This document shows positions 44,581-52,552 of a DNA stretch of 64,000 bases, piece by piece. Every line of letters begins with the position of its first letter. Position 1 is the first letter of the stretch. Source of the DNA: Thermococcus sp. AM4 (lineage in GTDB: Archaea > Methanobacteriota_B > Thermococci > Thermococcales > Thermococcaceae); NCBI RefSeq assembly GCF_000151205.2, contig NC_016051.1, positions 1,054,001-1,118,000 of the forward strand, read 5' to 3'. The notes beneath the pieces were generated by a model. It made no database searches. It was not told the origin of the DNA and worked only from the letters and a program-made list of their open reading frames with translations. The translations under genes were made by a program, and so were the position numbers.

Positions 44581-45831
44581 TCATTGGTCAAGGCGGTATA
44601 AATTTCTTCCGAGCCACTCATCTAGGGTCTTCTGCCTCGCGAGGCTTCCTAAGATGTAGCTCCTCTTGAGGTACTCCTCGAAGGGGTGCTCAAGCCTTCT
44701 CCGTATCGCGTCGAGTGCCTCGTTGAGAGTCTCGAAGTGGCCGATTTGATTGTTTAAAGCTTTCTTCACGCCGAGGCGAATCTGCCAGACGCCAACCGGG
44801 GCGTAGTACTCGGGCGTAACTTCCCTGAAGACAACAACCCTCGCCTGCCTCCTTCTCGCCCTGAGGGCCTCCAAAACGCTCAAGCGGGCGGCGTGATAGG
44901 CTCCAGCAGTTTCCTTGACGTACTCCTTCCTCCCGCGGAAGTCCTCGTAGTCGTGAATCACGCTCGGCCTCTCGCTACCGAAGAGCGACCCCTTGAGCCA
45001 GACCTCCAAAAGCTCGAAGGCGTAAGACTGGGGCATCAGCAGAACGGCGTAGCGGTTGCCGAGGAAGCGGTAGAAGTAGACCTCGTAGTCGTTTATCTCC
45101 GGGTAGTGCAGAATCTCGCGCCTCAGGTTCTTGCCTATGGTATCTTGAACCGCTGTGATGCTCCACCGCGTCGGGACGAGCTTCCTCTCAATTCCAAGTA
45201 GTCCAGCGGAGAGGAGCCTTATGATGTAGTATTCATCGAAGCCCCAGTCGTAGAGGCGCATTATGGCCTGCTCAGCCCTCAGCTCGTCGCTCACCACGTA
45301 GTCGGTTCTCCTCGGGATTTTCGGGTTCTCGGTCAGCTCGAAGTCGAGGAGTTCCGCTTTGGGCCCGATGGGCGGGGCAAACTCGCTCGGCAGAACCTTG
45401 AGCACCGGCTTTTTCTTCAGCAGAATCTCACTGTCCACCGGTTTTATTGACATCGCCAGCTCCTGGACTTCGCTCAGAATTCTCCCGCTCTTCCTTACGT
45501 TCACATCGGCCTTCGTCTCGCCCATGACCAAAAGCGAGCGGTAGTAGAGTATGTCGCGAATCGTCTTGTTCTCCCACTTGAGGGGGCTGTCGAGGTGGCT
45601 GGTGTTGCCCTCTATCGGGGGAACGAGCGGGCCGATTCGAACCTTTGGGTAGCCGTACTCACCGACGAATAGGCTCGGCGGGGAGGAGCCGAAGAGGTGG
45701 CGCTTGTTGAGCTTCTGCTCGACAGTTCGGGCTACCCTAAAGCGCTCGAGAATCGGACAGGTTGGCCTCCCGCAGAGGAGCTTCCGGCCCTTGCAGACCG
45801 CGCAGAGCTTTGAGTTGAAGAGCTCGACCAT
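44581..45831 (-). CDS. nre: DNA repair protein NreA/NreB
   Basis: An archaeal repair factor linked to DNA-damage tolerance and PCNA. 416 residues: an N-terminal zinc motif CAVCKGRKLLCGRPTCPI (8-25), a conserved central Nre domain (FVGEYGYPKVRIGPLVPP, ILYYRSLLVMGET, RRTDYVVSDELRAEQAIMRLYDWGFDEYYI) and a C-terminal PCNA-interacting QKTLDEWLG near residue 402. The TnpB element lies directly beyond the stop, but the PIP box and the end of the protein look complete. ATG 45831 has little ribosome binding site; GATATAAAAACC (about 45907-45918) is the TATA box. Confidence 0.9.
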   Translation of the reverse strand: MVELFNSKLCAVCKGRKLLCGRPTCPILERFRVARTVEQKLNKRHLFGSSPPSLFVGEYGYPKVRIGPLVPPIEGNTSHLDSPLKWENKTIRDILYYRSLLVMGETKADVNVRKSGRILSEVQELAMSIKPVDSEILLKKKPVLKVLPSEFAPPIGPKAELLDFELTENPKIPRRTDYVVSDELRAEQAIMRLYDWGFDEYYIIRLLSAGLLGIERKLVPTRWSITAVQDTIGKNLRREILHYPEINDYEVYFYRFLGNRYAVLLMPQSYAFELLEVWLKGSLFGSERPSVIHDYEDFRGRKEYVKETAGAYHAARLSVLEALRARRRQARVVVFREVTPEYYAPVGVWQIRLGVKKALNNQIGHFETLNEALDAIRRRLEHPFEEYLKRSYILGSLARQKTLDEWLGRNLYRLDQ

Positions 45832-45990
45832 CGTGATTGGTTCGTCCGATCACGTTTTAGCCTTTTCCTTCGAAGCCGTTCCGGAAACAAGGGTTCGAAG
45901 TTCATGGTTTTTATATCCCGATTAGTACTACACCGGAGTTAAATCCATTCGCTTAACTTTTGTTCCCATGCACATGAGAGCGTTTTCCTA

Positions 45991-46001
45991 AACTTTTATA
46001 T
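45991..46001 (+). promoter_or_regulatory. TATA box of aor
   Basis: AACTTTTATATAC is a strong TATA box about 35-45 bp upstream of the AOR start codon. Confidence 0.7.
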
Positions 46002-46024
46002 ACGACAATGTACTTAGTTGTCGT
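46002..46024 (+). promoter_or_regulatory. Palindromic operator candidate at the aor transcription start
   Basis: ACGACAA-N9-TTGTCGT is a perfect 7-bp inverted repeat, 16-bp centre to centre. It lies immediately downstream of the TATA box, covering the expected start of transcription and ending 11 bp before ATG. A repressor bound here would block initiation. It does not match TGM or the SurR half-site spacing that I know. Confidence 0.55.
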
Positions 46025-46035
46025 GAGGTGCTTCT

Positions 46036-47853
46036 ATGTACGGGAACTGGGGTAAGTTTCTGCGCGTGAACCTCTCCACGGGAGAGGTCAAGGTTGAGGA
46101 GTACGACGAGGAGCTGGCCAAGAAGTGGGTCGGCAGCAGGGGACTGGCGATATACTACCTCCTAAGGGACATGGACCCGAAGGTCGATCCGCTGAGCCCG
46201 GAGAACATCATGGTGATAACACCCGGCCCGCTGAGCGGAACCAGCGCGCCGACCGGCGGCAGGTACAACGTCGTCACGAAGAGCCCGGCGACGGGATTCA
46301 TAACAATGGCCAACTCAGGAGGCTACTTCGGCGCCGAACTCAAGTTTGCCGGATGGGACGGGATCATAATCGAAGGAAAGGCCGAGAGCCCGGTTTACAT
46401 CTACATAAAGGACGAAAATGTCGAGATCAGGGACGCCTCACACCTGTGGGGCAAGGTCGTGAGTGAGACCGAGGAGACGCTGAGGAAAGAAATCGGTAGC
46501 AAGAAGATCAGAATCCTGAGCATAGGCCCGGCCGGAGAGAACCTCGTCAAGTTCGCGGCCATAATGAACGACGGCCACAGGGCGGCGGGCAGGGGCGGCG
46601 TCGGTGCCGTCATGGGAAGCAAGAACCTCAAGGCAATAGTTGCCGAGGGAAGCAAGAGGGTCCCCATAGCGGACAAGCAGAAGTTCATGCTCACCGTCAG
46701 GGAGAAGATAAACAAGCTCAAGAACGACCCTGTCGCAGGCGGCGGCCTGCCCAACTACGGAACCGCGGTTCTCGTGAACATCATCAACGAGAACGGACTC
46801 TACCCGACGAGGAACTTCCAGACCGGTGTCTTCGAGCACGCCTACGAGCAGAGCGGTGAGGCGATGGCCAAGAAGTACCTCATAAGGAACCAGCCGTGCT
46901 ACGCCTGTCCGATAGGCTGTGGAAGGGTTAACAAGCTGCCAACCGTTGGCGTTACCGAAGGCCCCGAGTACGAGAGCATATGGGCCCTCGGTGCAAACCT
47001 GGGCATAAACGACCTGGCGAGCATAATCGAGGCCAACCACCAGTGTGACGAGTTCGGCCTCGACACGATCTCAACCGGTGGAACTCTCGCTGCCGCCATG
47101 GAGCTCTACGAGAAGGGCTACCTAACCGACGACGACCTTGGCGACGCTCCGCCCTTCAGGTGGGGCAACACCGAGGTTCTGCACTACTACATCGAGAAGA
47201 TAGCGAAGAGAGAAGGACTTGGAGACAAACTCGCCGAGGGAAGCTACCGCTTCGCCGAGATGTACGGCCACCCGGAGTACTCGATGAGCGTCAAGAAGCT
47301 TGAGCTTCCCGCCTATGACCCGAGGGGAGCCGAGGGACACGGCCTCGGTTACGCGACCAACAACCGCGGTGGATGCCACATCAAGAACTACATGATAAGC
47401 CCCGAGATCTTAGGTTACCCGTACAAGATGGACCCGCACGACATAAGCGACGACAAGGTGAAGATGCTCATCCTCTTCCAGGACCTCAGCGCGCTCATAG
47501 ATGCGGCCGGCCTGTGCCTCTTCACGACCTTCGGACTCGGTGCGGACGACTACCGCGACATGCTCAACGCTGCTTTGGGCTGGGACTTCTCCACCGAGGA
47601 CTACCTCAAGGTCGGAGAGAGGATCTGGAACGCGGAGAGGATCTTCAACCTCAAGGCCGGCCTCGACCCGCTCAAGGACGACACCCTGCCGAAGAGGTTC
47701 CTAGAGGAGCCGATGCCGGAGGGTCCGAACAAGGGCCACGTCGTTCGCCTGAAGGAGATGCTGCCGAGATACTACGCGCTCCGCGGCTGGACCGAGGACG
47801 GAAGGGTCCCGCCCGAGAAGGCGGAAGAGCTCGGCATCAAGGAGTTCCTCTGA
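46036..47853 (+). CDS. aor: Tungsten-containing aldehyde:ferredoxin oxidoreductase
   Basis: Oxidises aldehydes (for example those from amino acid or peptide breakdown) to carboxylic acids and reduces ferredoxin. The 605-residue length equals that of P. furiosus AOR. [4Fe-4S] ligands are C288, C291, C295 (CYACPIGC) and C494 (AAGLCLF). Tungstopterin-binding regions are SGTSAPTGGRYNVVTKSP, NSGGYFGAELKFAG, AGRGGVGAVMGSKNLKA and DPRGAEGHGLGYATNNRGGCH. It is followed by a MoaD-like gene and a radical SAM maturase, which fits cofactor supply and assembly in one transcription unit. Confidence 0.97.
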   Translation: MYGNWGKFLRVNLSTGEVKVEEYDEELAKKWVGSRGLAIYYLLRDMDPKVDPLSPENIMVITPGPLSGTSAPTGGRYNVVTKSPATGFITMANSGGYFGAELKFAGWDGIIIEGKAESPVYIYIKDENVEIRDASHLWGKVVSETEETLRKEIGSKKIRILSIGPAGENLVKFAAIMNDGHRAAGRGGVGAVMGSKNLKAIVAEGSKRVPIADKQKFMLTVREKINKLKNDPVAGGGLPNYGTAVLVNIINENGLYPTRNFQTGVFEHAYEQSGEAMAKKYLIRNQPCYACPIGCGRVNKLPTVGVTEGPEYESIWALGANLGINDLASIIEANHQCDEFGLDTISTGGTLAAAMELYEKGYLTDDDLGDAPPFRWGNTEVLHYYIEKIAKREGLGDKLAEGSYRFAEMYGHPEYSMSVKKLELPAYDPRGAEGHGLGYATNNRGGCHIKNYMISPEILGYPYKMDPHDISDDKVKMLILFQDLSALIDAAGLCLFTTFGLGADDYRDMLNAALGWDFSTEDYLKVGERIWNAERIFNLKAGLDPLKDDTLPKRFLEEPMPEGPNKGHVVRLKEMLPRYYALRGWTEDGRVPPEKAEELGIKEFL

Positions 47854-47920
47854 TTTTCCCATTTTTGTCCAGCAATTTTTTAATAGCCTCGCGCTGAGGA
47901 ACTTGTTCAGGTGGTATTGT

Positions 47921-48172
47921 ATGGTAAAAGTCAAGGTATTCGCGACTCTTATCGACATCGTCGGGAAACGAATGCTCGAAATCGAGGGCGTTAAAACCGT
48001 TGGGGAACTGCTGGATGAACTCGACCGGCGGTTTCCGGGGGTCAAAAAGGAGCTCGAAGATGGCTACCTGATTCTCGTGAACGGAAAGAACATCGAGCAC
48101 CTCCAGGGGCTTGAGACGCCGATCAAGGACGACGATACCGTCAGCGTTTTCCCGCCGGCGGGGGGCGGTTGA
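47921..48172 (+). CDS. MoaD/ThiS-like ubiquitin-fold protein
   Basis: An 83-residue beta-grasp protein with the C-terminal tail FPPAGGG; the di-Gly end is the site of adenylation/thiocarboxylation in MoaD and SAMP proteins. It could supply sulfur for the pyranopterin dithiolene of the tungsten cofactor. A protein-modifier (SAMP-like) role is the alternative. Location between aor and the radical SAM maturase favours the cofactor role. ATG 47921 follows CAGGTGG. Its stop lies two bases before the next start. Confidence 0.85.
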   Translation: MVKVKVFATLIDIVGKRMLEIEGVKTVGELLDELDRRFPGVKKELEDGYLILVNGKNIEHLQGLETPIKDDDTVSVFPPAGGG

Positions 48173-48173
48173 A

Positions 48174-49319
48174 GTGGCGAGGGAAGTCGGTAAGGAGTAC
48201 ACCTTCACGCTGTGGGACGGGAAGGTCATAGTCAGACCAAAGCTCGATATGAAGTACCTGTACATAGAGGTAACCAGCAGGTGCAACCTGAAGTGCGAGA
48301 TGTGCTTCAAGCAGTACTGGGAGGACGAAGAGGGCGACATGGACTGGGAGCTCTTCCTCAAGATACTCAACGACGCGGAGGAGTTTCCGGAGCTCAGGAT
48401 GGTCTACCTCGGGGGAATAGGTGAGCCCTCGGTTCACCCCCGCTTCATGGACATGGTCCGGGAAGTTAAGAGGAGGGGCTTTGCCCTCGGAATGAGCACG
48501 AACGGAACACTGCTGACGGACAAAATGCTCCGGGAGTTCGCGGAGCTCGGGGTTGAGCTGATCTACTTTTCCATGGACACCGTGCCAACGGCCCAGAACG
48601 CGATAACCCTCGGGCACATCGCCGCGGCCGTTACCGCGGACAAGATAAGGAAGCTCGTGAAATACCGGGAAGAGACCGGGACGCACAGGCCGAGCATAGG
48701 GGTCGAGGTGGTCGTCACCAAGGAGAACTACATGGAGCTGCCGGAGCTCGCGCGCTATCTCCTCGATCTCGGCGTCGATTCGATGCTGGTTTCGAACCTC
48801 CTTCCACTGACGGAGGAGCAAACCAAGGACATAGTCTACGATGGGAGCGTTGACATGAAGCCGATCCTCGACGAGCTGTACAGGATCGCCCACAACGGCC
48901 TCTCCATAAAGCTGCCGTACTTTGAGCTGAAAACCGAGAGGCAGTGCGATTTTGACGAGAACAACGTGGCGGTCGTCAGATGGGACGGGGAGGTTGCGCC
49001 CTGCTACCGCTTCCTCCACAGCTATTACGAGTATATCTTCGGCAGGAAAAAGAAGGTGAACGCCTACTCCTTCGGAAACGTGAGGGAGAAGAGCCTTGCG
49101 GAGATCTGGACGAGCGAGAGGTACACGTGGTTCCGCTTTACGATGAAGAACTACATGTACCCATCCTGCACCGACTGCCCCCTCGTAGATGCCTGTGACT
49201 TCGTGAAGACGACTGACATCGATTGCTGGGGCAACGAGCCGAGCTGTGCAGACTGCCTCTGGTCGAGGCGGATCGTGCAGTGCCCCATTCCCCAGTACAA
49301 CTTCGGGAAGTTCTATTAG
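48174..49319 (+). CDS. Radical SAM/SPASM protein (tungsten oxidoreductase maturase type)
   Basis: A 381-residue enzyme with cluster motif CNLKCEMC (about residue 36). It has SAM-binding GGIGEPSVHP and a Cys-rich C-terminal SPASM-like region (CYRFLHS, CTDCPLVDACD, CWGNEPSCADC, CPIPQYNF) that would hold auxiliary 4Fe-4S clusters. This family is encoded beside AOR-type tungsten enzymes in Thermococcales (the 'cmo' gene of Pyrococcus); its reaction is not established. GTG 48174 is taken as start just after the MoaD stop; the longer upstream frame runs through the MoaD gene. Confidence 0.87.
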   Translation: MAREVGKEYTFTLWDGKVIVRPKLDMKYLYIEVTSRCNLKCEMCFKQYWEDEEGDMDWELFLKILNDAEEFPELRMVYLGGIGEPSVHPRFMDMVREVKRRGFALGMSTNGTLLTDKMLREFAELGVELIYFSMDTVPTAQNAITLGHIAAAVTADKIRKLVKYREETGTHRPSIGVEVVVTKENYMELPELARYLLDLGVDSMLVSNLLPLTEEQTKDIVYDGSVDMKPILDELYRIAHNGLSIKLPYFELKTERQCDFDENNVAVVRWDGEVAPCYRFLHSYYEYIFGRKKKVNAYSFGNVREKSLAEIWTSERYTWFRFTMKNYMYPSCTDCPLVDACDFVKTTDIDCWGNEPSCADCLWSRRIVQCPIPQYNFGKFY

Positions 49320-49362
49320 CAAAAAGCTTAAAAACCCCCGATTGCTCATATACCTCGGGCGT

Positions 49363-49448
49363 GCCGCGGTAGCCTAGCCTGGTAGGGCGCCGGCCTGCTA
49401 AGCCGGTGGGCGGTGCCCACCGGGGTTCAAATCCCCGCCGCGGCGCCA
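49363..49448 (+). tRNA. tRNA-Ser (anticodon GCT)
   Basis: Class II tRNA. Acceptor GCCGCGG/CCGCGGC, anticodon stem GCCGG/CCGGT-type with loop CTGCTAA (anticodon GCT), long variable arm GGGCGGTGCCC, T-loop TTCAAAT, discriminator G, encoded CCA at 49446-49448. AT-rich promoter (GCTTAAAAACC) at 49326. Confidence 0.97.
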
Positions 49449-49466
49449 AATTTTCTCGGGTTCAAT

Positions 49467-49541
49467 GCCGGGATAGCCTAGAGGCGAGGCGAGGGACTGC
49501 AGATCCCTTCCACCCGGGTTCAAATCCCGGTCCCGGCTCCA
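49467..49541 (+). tRNA. tRNA-Cys (anticodon GCA)
   Basis: Acceptor GCCGGGA/TCCCGGC, anticodon stem GGGA/TCCC with loop CTGCAGA (anticodon GCA), discriminator U, encoded CCA. It lies 18 bp after tRNA-Ser and is probably cotranscribed with it. It converges on the DEAD-box gene. Confidence 0.97.
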
Positions 49542-49547
49542 CCCTTT

Positions 49548-50726
49548 TCAGAACCTTCTCCTTCCCCATCTCCGCCGGTATTCCCTCTCAAGGTCTTCAT
49601 CCCTGAAGCGCTTGGGAATTCTCTCGCTCAGGTGGGATCTCCTCACTTCAACCCTCGCTTTCCTCGCTATGCCCCTGAACCTTCCGATTTCACCGGGTTC
49701 GAGGAAGGTAATGGCCTTTCCCCTCTTCCCCATCCTGCCCGTTCTTCCTATTCTGTGAATGTACTGCTCCGGGTTCATTGGAAGGGAGTAGTTTATCACG
49801 TGGCTTATCTCCCTGACGTCGAGGCCCCTCGCGGCAACATCCGTGGCAACGAGAACGTTGATCTTCCCCTCCTTAAAGCGGTTGAAGGTTCTCTCCCTCG
49901 CGGCCTGGCTCATGTCCCCGTTGAGGGCATCGGCCCTGAAACCGTCCCTCCTCAGCCTCTCGCTCAGTTCCCGGGTCTCCCTCTTGGTGTGGCAGAAGAT
50001 TATGCCGTAAAACCCTTCCTCAAGAACCTCTTTCAGCTTCTCGTACTTTCTCGCGGGAAGGACTTCCACGTACTCCTGATCGACCATCTCGGGCACTATC
50101 TCGTCCCTGCTCACGAGAACGACTTCGGGGTTCCGCATGTACTTCTTTGCCAGGAGGAGAATCCCCATCGGCATCGTCGCCGAGAACATGAGGATCCTCT
50201 TCTCCTCGGGTGCGCGCCTCATTATCTCCTCGATGTCATCAACGAAACCCATGTCGAGCATTCTATCAGCCTCGTCAAGCACGAAGAACCTCACCGAGCT
50301 GAGGTCCAGAGTGCCCCTGTTCAGGTGATCGAGCACCCTACCGGGCGTTCCGACGACCACGTGAACGCCCCTCTCGAGGGCCCTTATCTGCGGCCCTATC
50401 GGCTGGCCGCCGTAGATGGCGTAGACGTAAACCCTCTTCTTCCCGCGGAGGCTTTTGATCTCGTCCGCAACCTGGAGGGCAAGCTCCCTCGTGGGGGTGA
50501 GTATTATCGCCTGCACTGTTTTCTCCTTCGGATCGATTGCCTCGATTATAGGGAGTGCAAAGGCGGCAGTTTTGCCGGTTCCCGTCTGAGACTGACCGAT
50601 TATATCAACGTCGCCCTCAAGAAGACGGGGGATTACTTCCCTCTGGATGTCGGTTGGGGTTTCAAAACCCTTCCTTTTAACGGCCTCTAAACTTGATTCT
50701 GACAAGCCCAATTCTTCAAAACTCAT
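49548..50726 (-). CDS. DEAD-box RNA helicase
   Basis: A 392-residue ATP-dependent RNA helicase, similar in size to thermococcal DeaD, probably a cold-inducible RNA chaperone. All motifs are present: Q-motif FEELGLSESSLEAVKRKGFETPTDIQ, I QTGTGKT, Ia PTRELA, GG, TPGR, II DEAD, III SAT, IV IIFCHTKRE, V ATDVAARGLD, VI HRIGRTGRMGKRG. The C-terminus is short and Arg-rich (RRRWGRRRF). ATG 50726 with AAGGAG. No TATA box is visible in the 70 bp between it and the same-strand tRNA-Lys, so it may share that transcript. Confidence 0.95.
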   Translation of the reverse strand: MSFEELGLSESSLEAVKRKGFETPTDIQREVIPRLLEGDVDIIGQSQTGTGKTAAFALPIIEAIDPKEKTVQAIILTPTRELALQVADEIKSLRGKKRVYVYAIYGGQPIGPQIRALERGVHVVVGTPGRVLDHLNRGTLDLSSVRFFVLDEADRMLDMGFVDDIEEIMRRAPEEKRILMFSATMPMGILLLAKKYMRNPEVVLVSRDEIVPEMVDQEYVEVLPARKYEKLKEVLEEGFYGIIFCHTKRETRELSERLRRDGFRADALNGDMSQAARERTFNRFKEGKINVLVATDVAARGLDVREISHVINYSLPMNPEQYIHRIGRTGRMGKRGKAITFLEPGEIGRFRGIARKARVEVRRSHLSERIPKRFRDEDLEREYRRRWGRRRF

Positions 50727-50796
50727 CTTTACAAACTCCTTACTTTGCTCAGACGCACTCCTTCTCAGGCGGAACGCGTCGAGAAGAAACGCGATC

Positions 50797-50874
50797 TGGC
50801 GGGCCGGGGGGGATTCGAACCCCCGACCTGCGGATTAAGAGTCCGCCGCTCTAACCAGGCTAAGCTACCGGCCC
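50797..50874 (-). tRNA. tRNA-Lys (anticodon CTT)
   Basis: Acceptor GGGCCGG/CCGGCCC, anticodon stem CGGA/TCCG with loop CTCTTAA (anticodon CTT), T-arm GGGGG TTCGAAT CCCCC, discriminator G, CCA encoded at 50797-50799 on the complement. No intron. Confidence 0.97.
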
Positions 50875-50971
50875 TCAACCCGAAACCATAGACGGGAGTT
50901 GATTTATAAATTTTTTGGTGTCGTCCGAGGGAAAACTTTATAAATCCTCCTCGAGCCTTATAATTGGCAAC

Positions 50972-51059
50972 GCGGGGGTTGCCGAGCCTGGTCAAAGGCG
51001 CGGGATTGAGGGTCCCGTCCCGTAGGGGTTCCGGGGTTCAAATCCCCGCCCCCGCACCA
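50972..51059 (+). tRNA. tRNA-Leu (anticodon GAG)
   Basis: Class II tRNA with the same acceptor, T-arm and almost the same variable arm as tRNA-Leu(TAG) at 13455; loop TTGAGGG gives anticodon GAG. Encoded CCA at 51057-51059. TATA-like CTTTATAAATCC at 50936-50947. Followed at once by repeat B. Confidence 0.97.
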
Positions 51060-51060
51060 G

Positions 51061-51101
51061 AAACTTTTGCCAAGCAAAAGTTTCATCAAAGTTCGTGATT
51101 C
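51061..51101 (+). repeat. Dispersed repeat B (copy 2), hairpin abutting tRNA-Leu(GAG)
   Basis: GAAACTTTTG-CCAAG-CAAAAGTTTC, then ATCAAAGTTCGTGATT. It begins two bases after the tRNA CCA. An inverse copy lies at 51591-51630. Confidence 0.8.
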
Positions 51102-51331
51102 TCTTTTGAAAAAGCCTATTCTTTGAGTGGATTTCCTCCTGAGTTGCTCGTTTGGAGTGAATTCCTTTAGGGGCACCTTTTAAAGGGATTCAAGTGTTTT
51201 TGAGCTCCTTCGGAGCGCGGTTTTAGTAGAACCCGCGCGTAAAAAGCCTTAACCTAGTGAATTCAAACTTCAAATGGCGGACTTGATTTTGAAATCCCCT
51301 TACAAAGGAAGCTTTAACGAGAAATCACGAG

Positions 51332-51359
51332 CTTTTGGTCAAGCTTTTCCCAAAAGCTT
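51332..51359 (-). repeat. Dispersed repeat A (copy 2)
   Basis: The reverse complement reads AAGCTTTTGGGAAAAGCTT followed by GACCAAAAG, matching 28251-28279 except for one A. Confidence 0.8.
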
Positions 51360-51590
51360 CAGCGCTGGCGGAAGATGATGTGCTTTTTTTAAAAGTGCAA
51401 GTTTTAGTATGGGTTTCTTTTTGACTGCTCTTTGGGAGGGTTTTACTCCATAAACGGCGTCCAAAAGAAGCGTCCCAACGGAGCGCGATAAAAAGTAAAC
51501 CCGAGTGAGAAAGCTCCCAAAATCCGGGAATTCACACTCTAAAAGGGCCGTTAAAAGCGCAAACACTCCAAAAGAAGCCCTCGGTAAAGG

Positions 51591-51630
51591 AATCACCAAC
51601 TTTGATGAAACTTTGCATGGCAAAGTTTCC
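51591..51630 (-). repeat. Dispersed repeat B (copy 3), inverse orientation
   Basis: The reverse complement reads GAAACTTTG-CCATG-CAAAGTTTC, then ATCAAAGTTGGTGATT, matching copy 2 over about 40 bases with a few changes that keep the stem paired. It ends about 75 bp before the DUF89 gene. Confidence 0.8.
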
Positions 51631-51634
51631 TTGG

Positions 51635-51654
51635 TTAAGCTTTCCCAAAAGCTT
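51635..51654 (-). repeat. Dispersed repeat A (partial copy 3)
   Basis: TTAAGCTTTCCCAAAAGCTT, the palindromic core of repeat A with one base lost from a stem arm. Confidence 0.6.
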
Positions 51655-51703
51655 CCTGCGAAAGCAATTTAAGTTTCGGAACTATGGGAACAGGGGTGAT
51701 AGA

Positions 51704-52552
51704 ATGAAGGTTCACTACGAGTGCTTCTCCTGCATAGCCACTCAATGCCAGAGGATCGTTGAGATGGGGACGGATGACCTGAGCGTTAGAAGGAAGGGCG
51801 TCCTCAGAGCGGCGAAGGCGATAGCGAAGATGGACGAGAGCTCCGTACCAGCGATAATCGGGAGCGAGGTTTTCCTTGAGGTTTACCTCGCCATCGGGAA
51901 CGACGACCCCTTCCGTGAGTACAAGGAGCTCTCGAACAGCCTGGCCGAGAGGGTCGCATCGGACTTGGAGAAAAAGCAGCCGGATCTGAAGACAGCCCTA
52001 AAGCTCGCCATAATCGGCAACATAATCGATTTCGCCGTTGGATACACCCCGGAGGAGATAGAGCGTGACGTCGAGGAACACCTCCGGGAGGAACTATACG
52101 TGGATCACTCGGAGGAGCTCTTCAAAGCCCTGGAATCGGCCAAGGTTCTGCTGTACATCACGGACAACTGCGGCGAGATATACTTCGACAGGCTTTTCCT
52201 CAGGAAGATAAAAGAGGAGTTTCCACACCTTGATATCTACGTTGCGGGCAAGGAGGGACCGATAATAAACGACGCCACTGTTGAGGACCTCAAACGGGCC
52301 GGTCTGGATGAAGTCGGGAAAGTTATCTCAACAGGGACGAGAATCGTCGGTGTGCCCTTCGGCATGATCTCAGAGGAGTTCACGGAGGTCTTCGAGAGGG
52401 CCGACGTGATAATAGCCAAGGGGCAGGGAAACTTCGAGACCCTCAGTGAGAGGAAAGATAGGAGGGTGTTCTACCTTCTGAAGGCCAAGTGCAGGCCGAT
52501 AGCGAGGGAATTGGGGGTTCCACAGGGTTCTCTGCTCTGCGTCAGGGGCTGA
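51704..52552 (+). CDS. DUF89/ARMT1-like damage-control phosphatase
   Basis: A 282-residue metal-dependent phosphatase of the DUF89 family, thought to dephosphorylate damaged or overflow sugar phosphates and phosphometabolites. Signatures are an N-terminal Cys cluster CFSCIATQCQRI, LLYITDNCGEIYFDRLFL (the DNxGE metal site) and IAKGQGNFETLSE, which are diagnostic. ATG 51704 follows GGGGTGATAGA; the frame extends upstream through repeats and is not credible there. It is convergent with the ATPase gene, the coding ends overlapping by 11 bp. Confidence 0.9.
   Translation: MKVHYECFSCIATQCQRIVEMGTDDLSVRRKGVLRAAKAIAKMDESSVPAIIGSEVFLEVYLAIGNDDPFREYKELSNSLAERVASDLEKKQPDLKTALKLAIIGNIIDFAVGYTPEEIERDVEEHLREELYVDHSEELFKALESAKVLLYITDNCGEIYFDRLFLRKIKEEFPHLDIYVAGKEGPIINDATVEDLKRAGLDEVGKVISTGTRIVGVPFGMISEEFTEVFERADVIIAKGQGNFETLSERKDRRVFYLLKAKCRPIARELGVPQGSLLCVRG

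Larger units (their letters stand above)
51060..51703. other. Repeat-rich gap after tRNA-Leu(GAG)
   Basis: About 640 bases with no supported gene. It is framed by inverted copies of repeat B (51061-51101 and 51591-51630) and contains repeat A at 51332 and 51635. There are also GC hairpins such as GAGCTCC-TTC-GGAGCGC (about 51204-51219) and an AGCGCTGGCGGA unit (51361-51372) that recurs inverted at 28517-28528. The short frames here (60-94 codons) lack ribosome binding sites and cross the repeats. Confidence 0.65.

Noticed and set aside
48141-49349. 402-codon open frame on the - strand opposite the radical SAM maturase
   Set aside because: It is a shadow of the GC-rich maturase gene: no ribosome binding site, no family pattern, Leu/Val/His-rich antisense composition.
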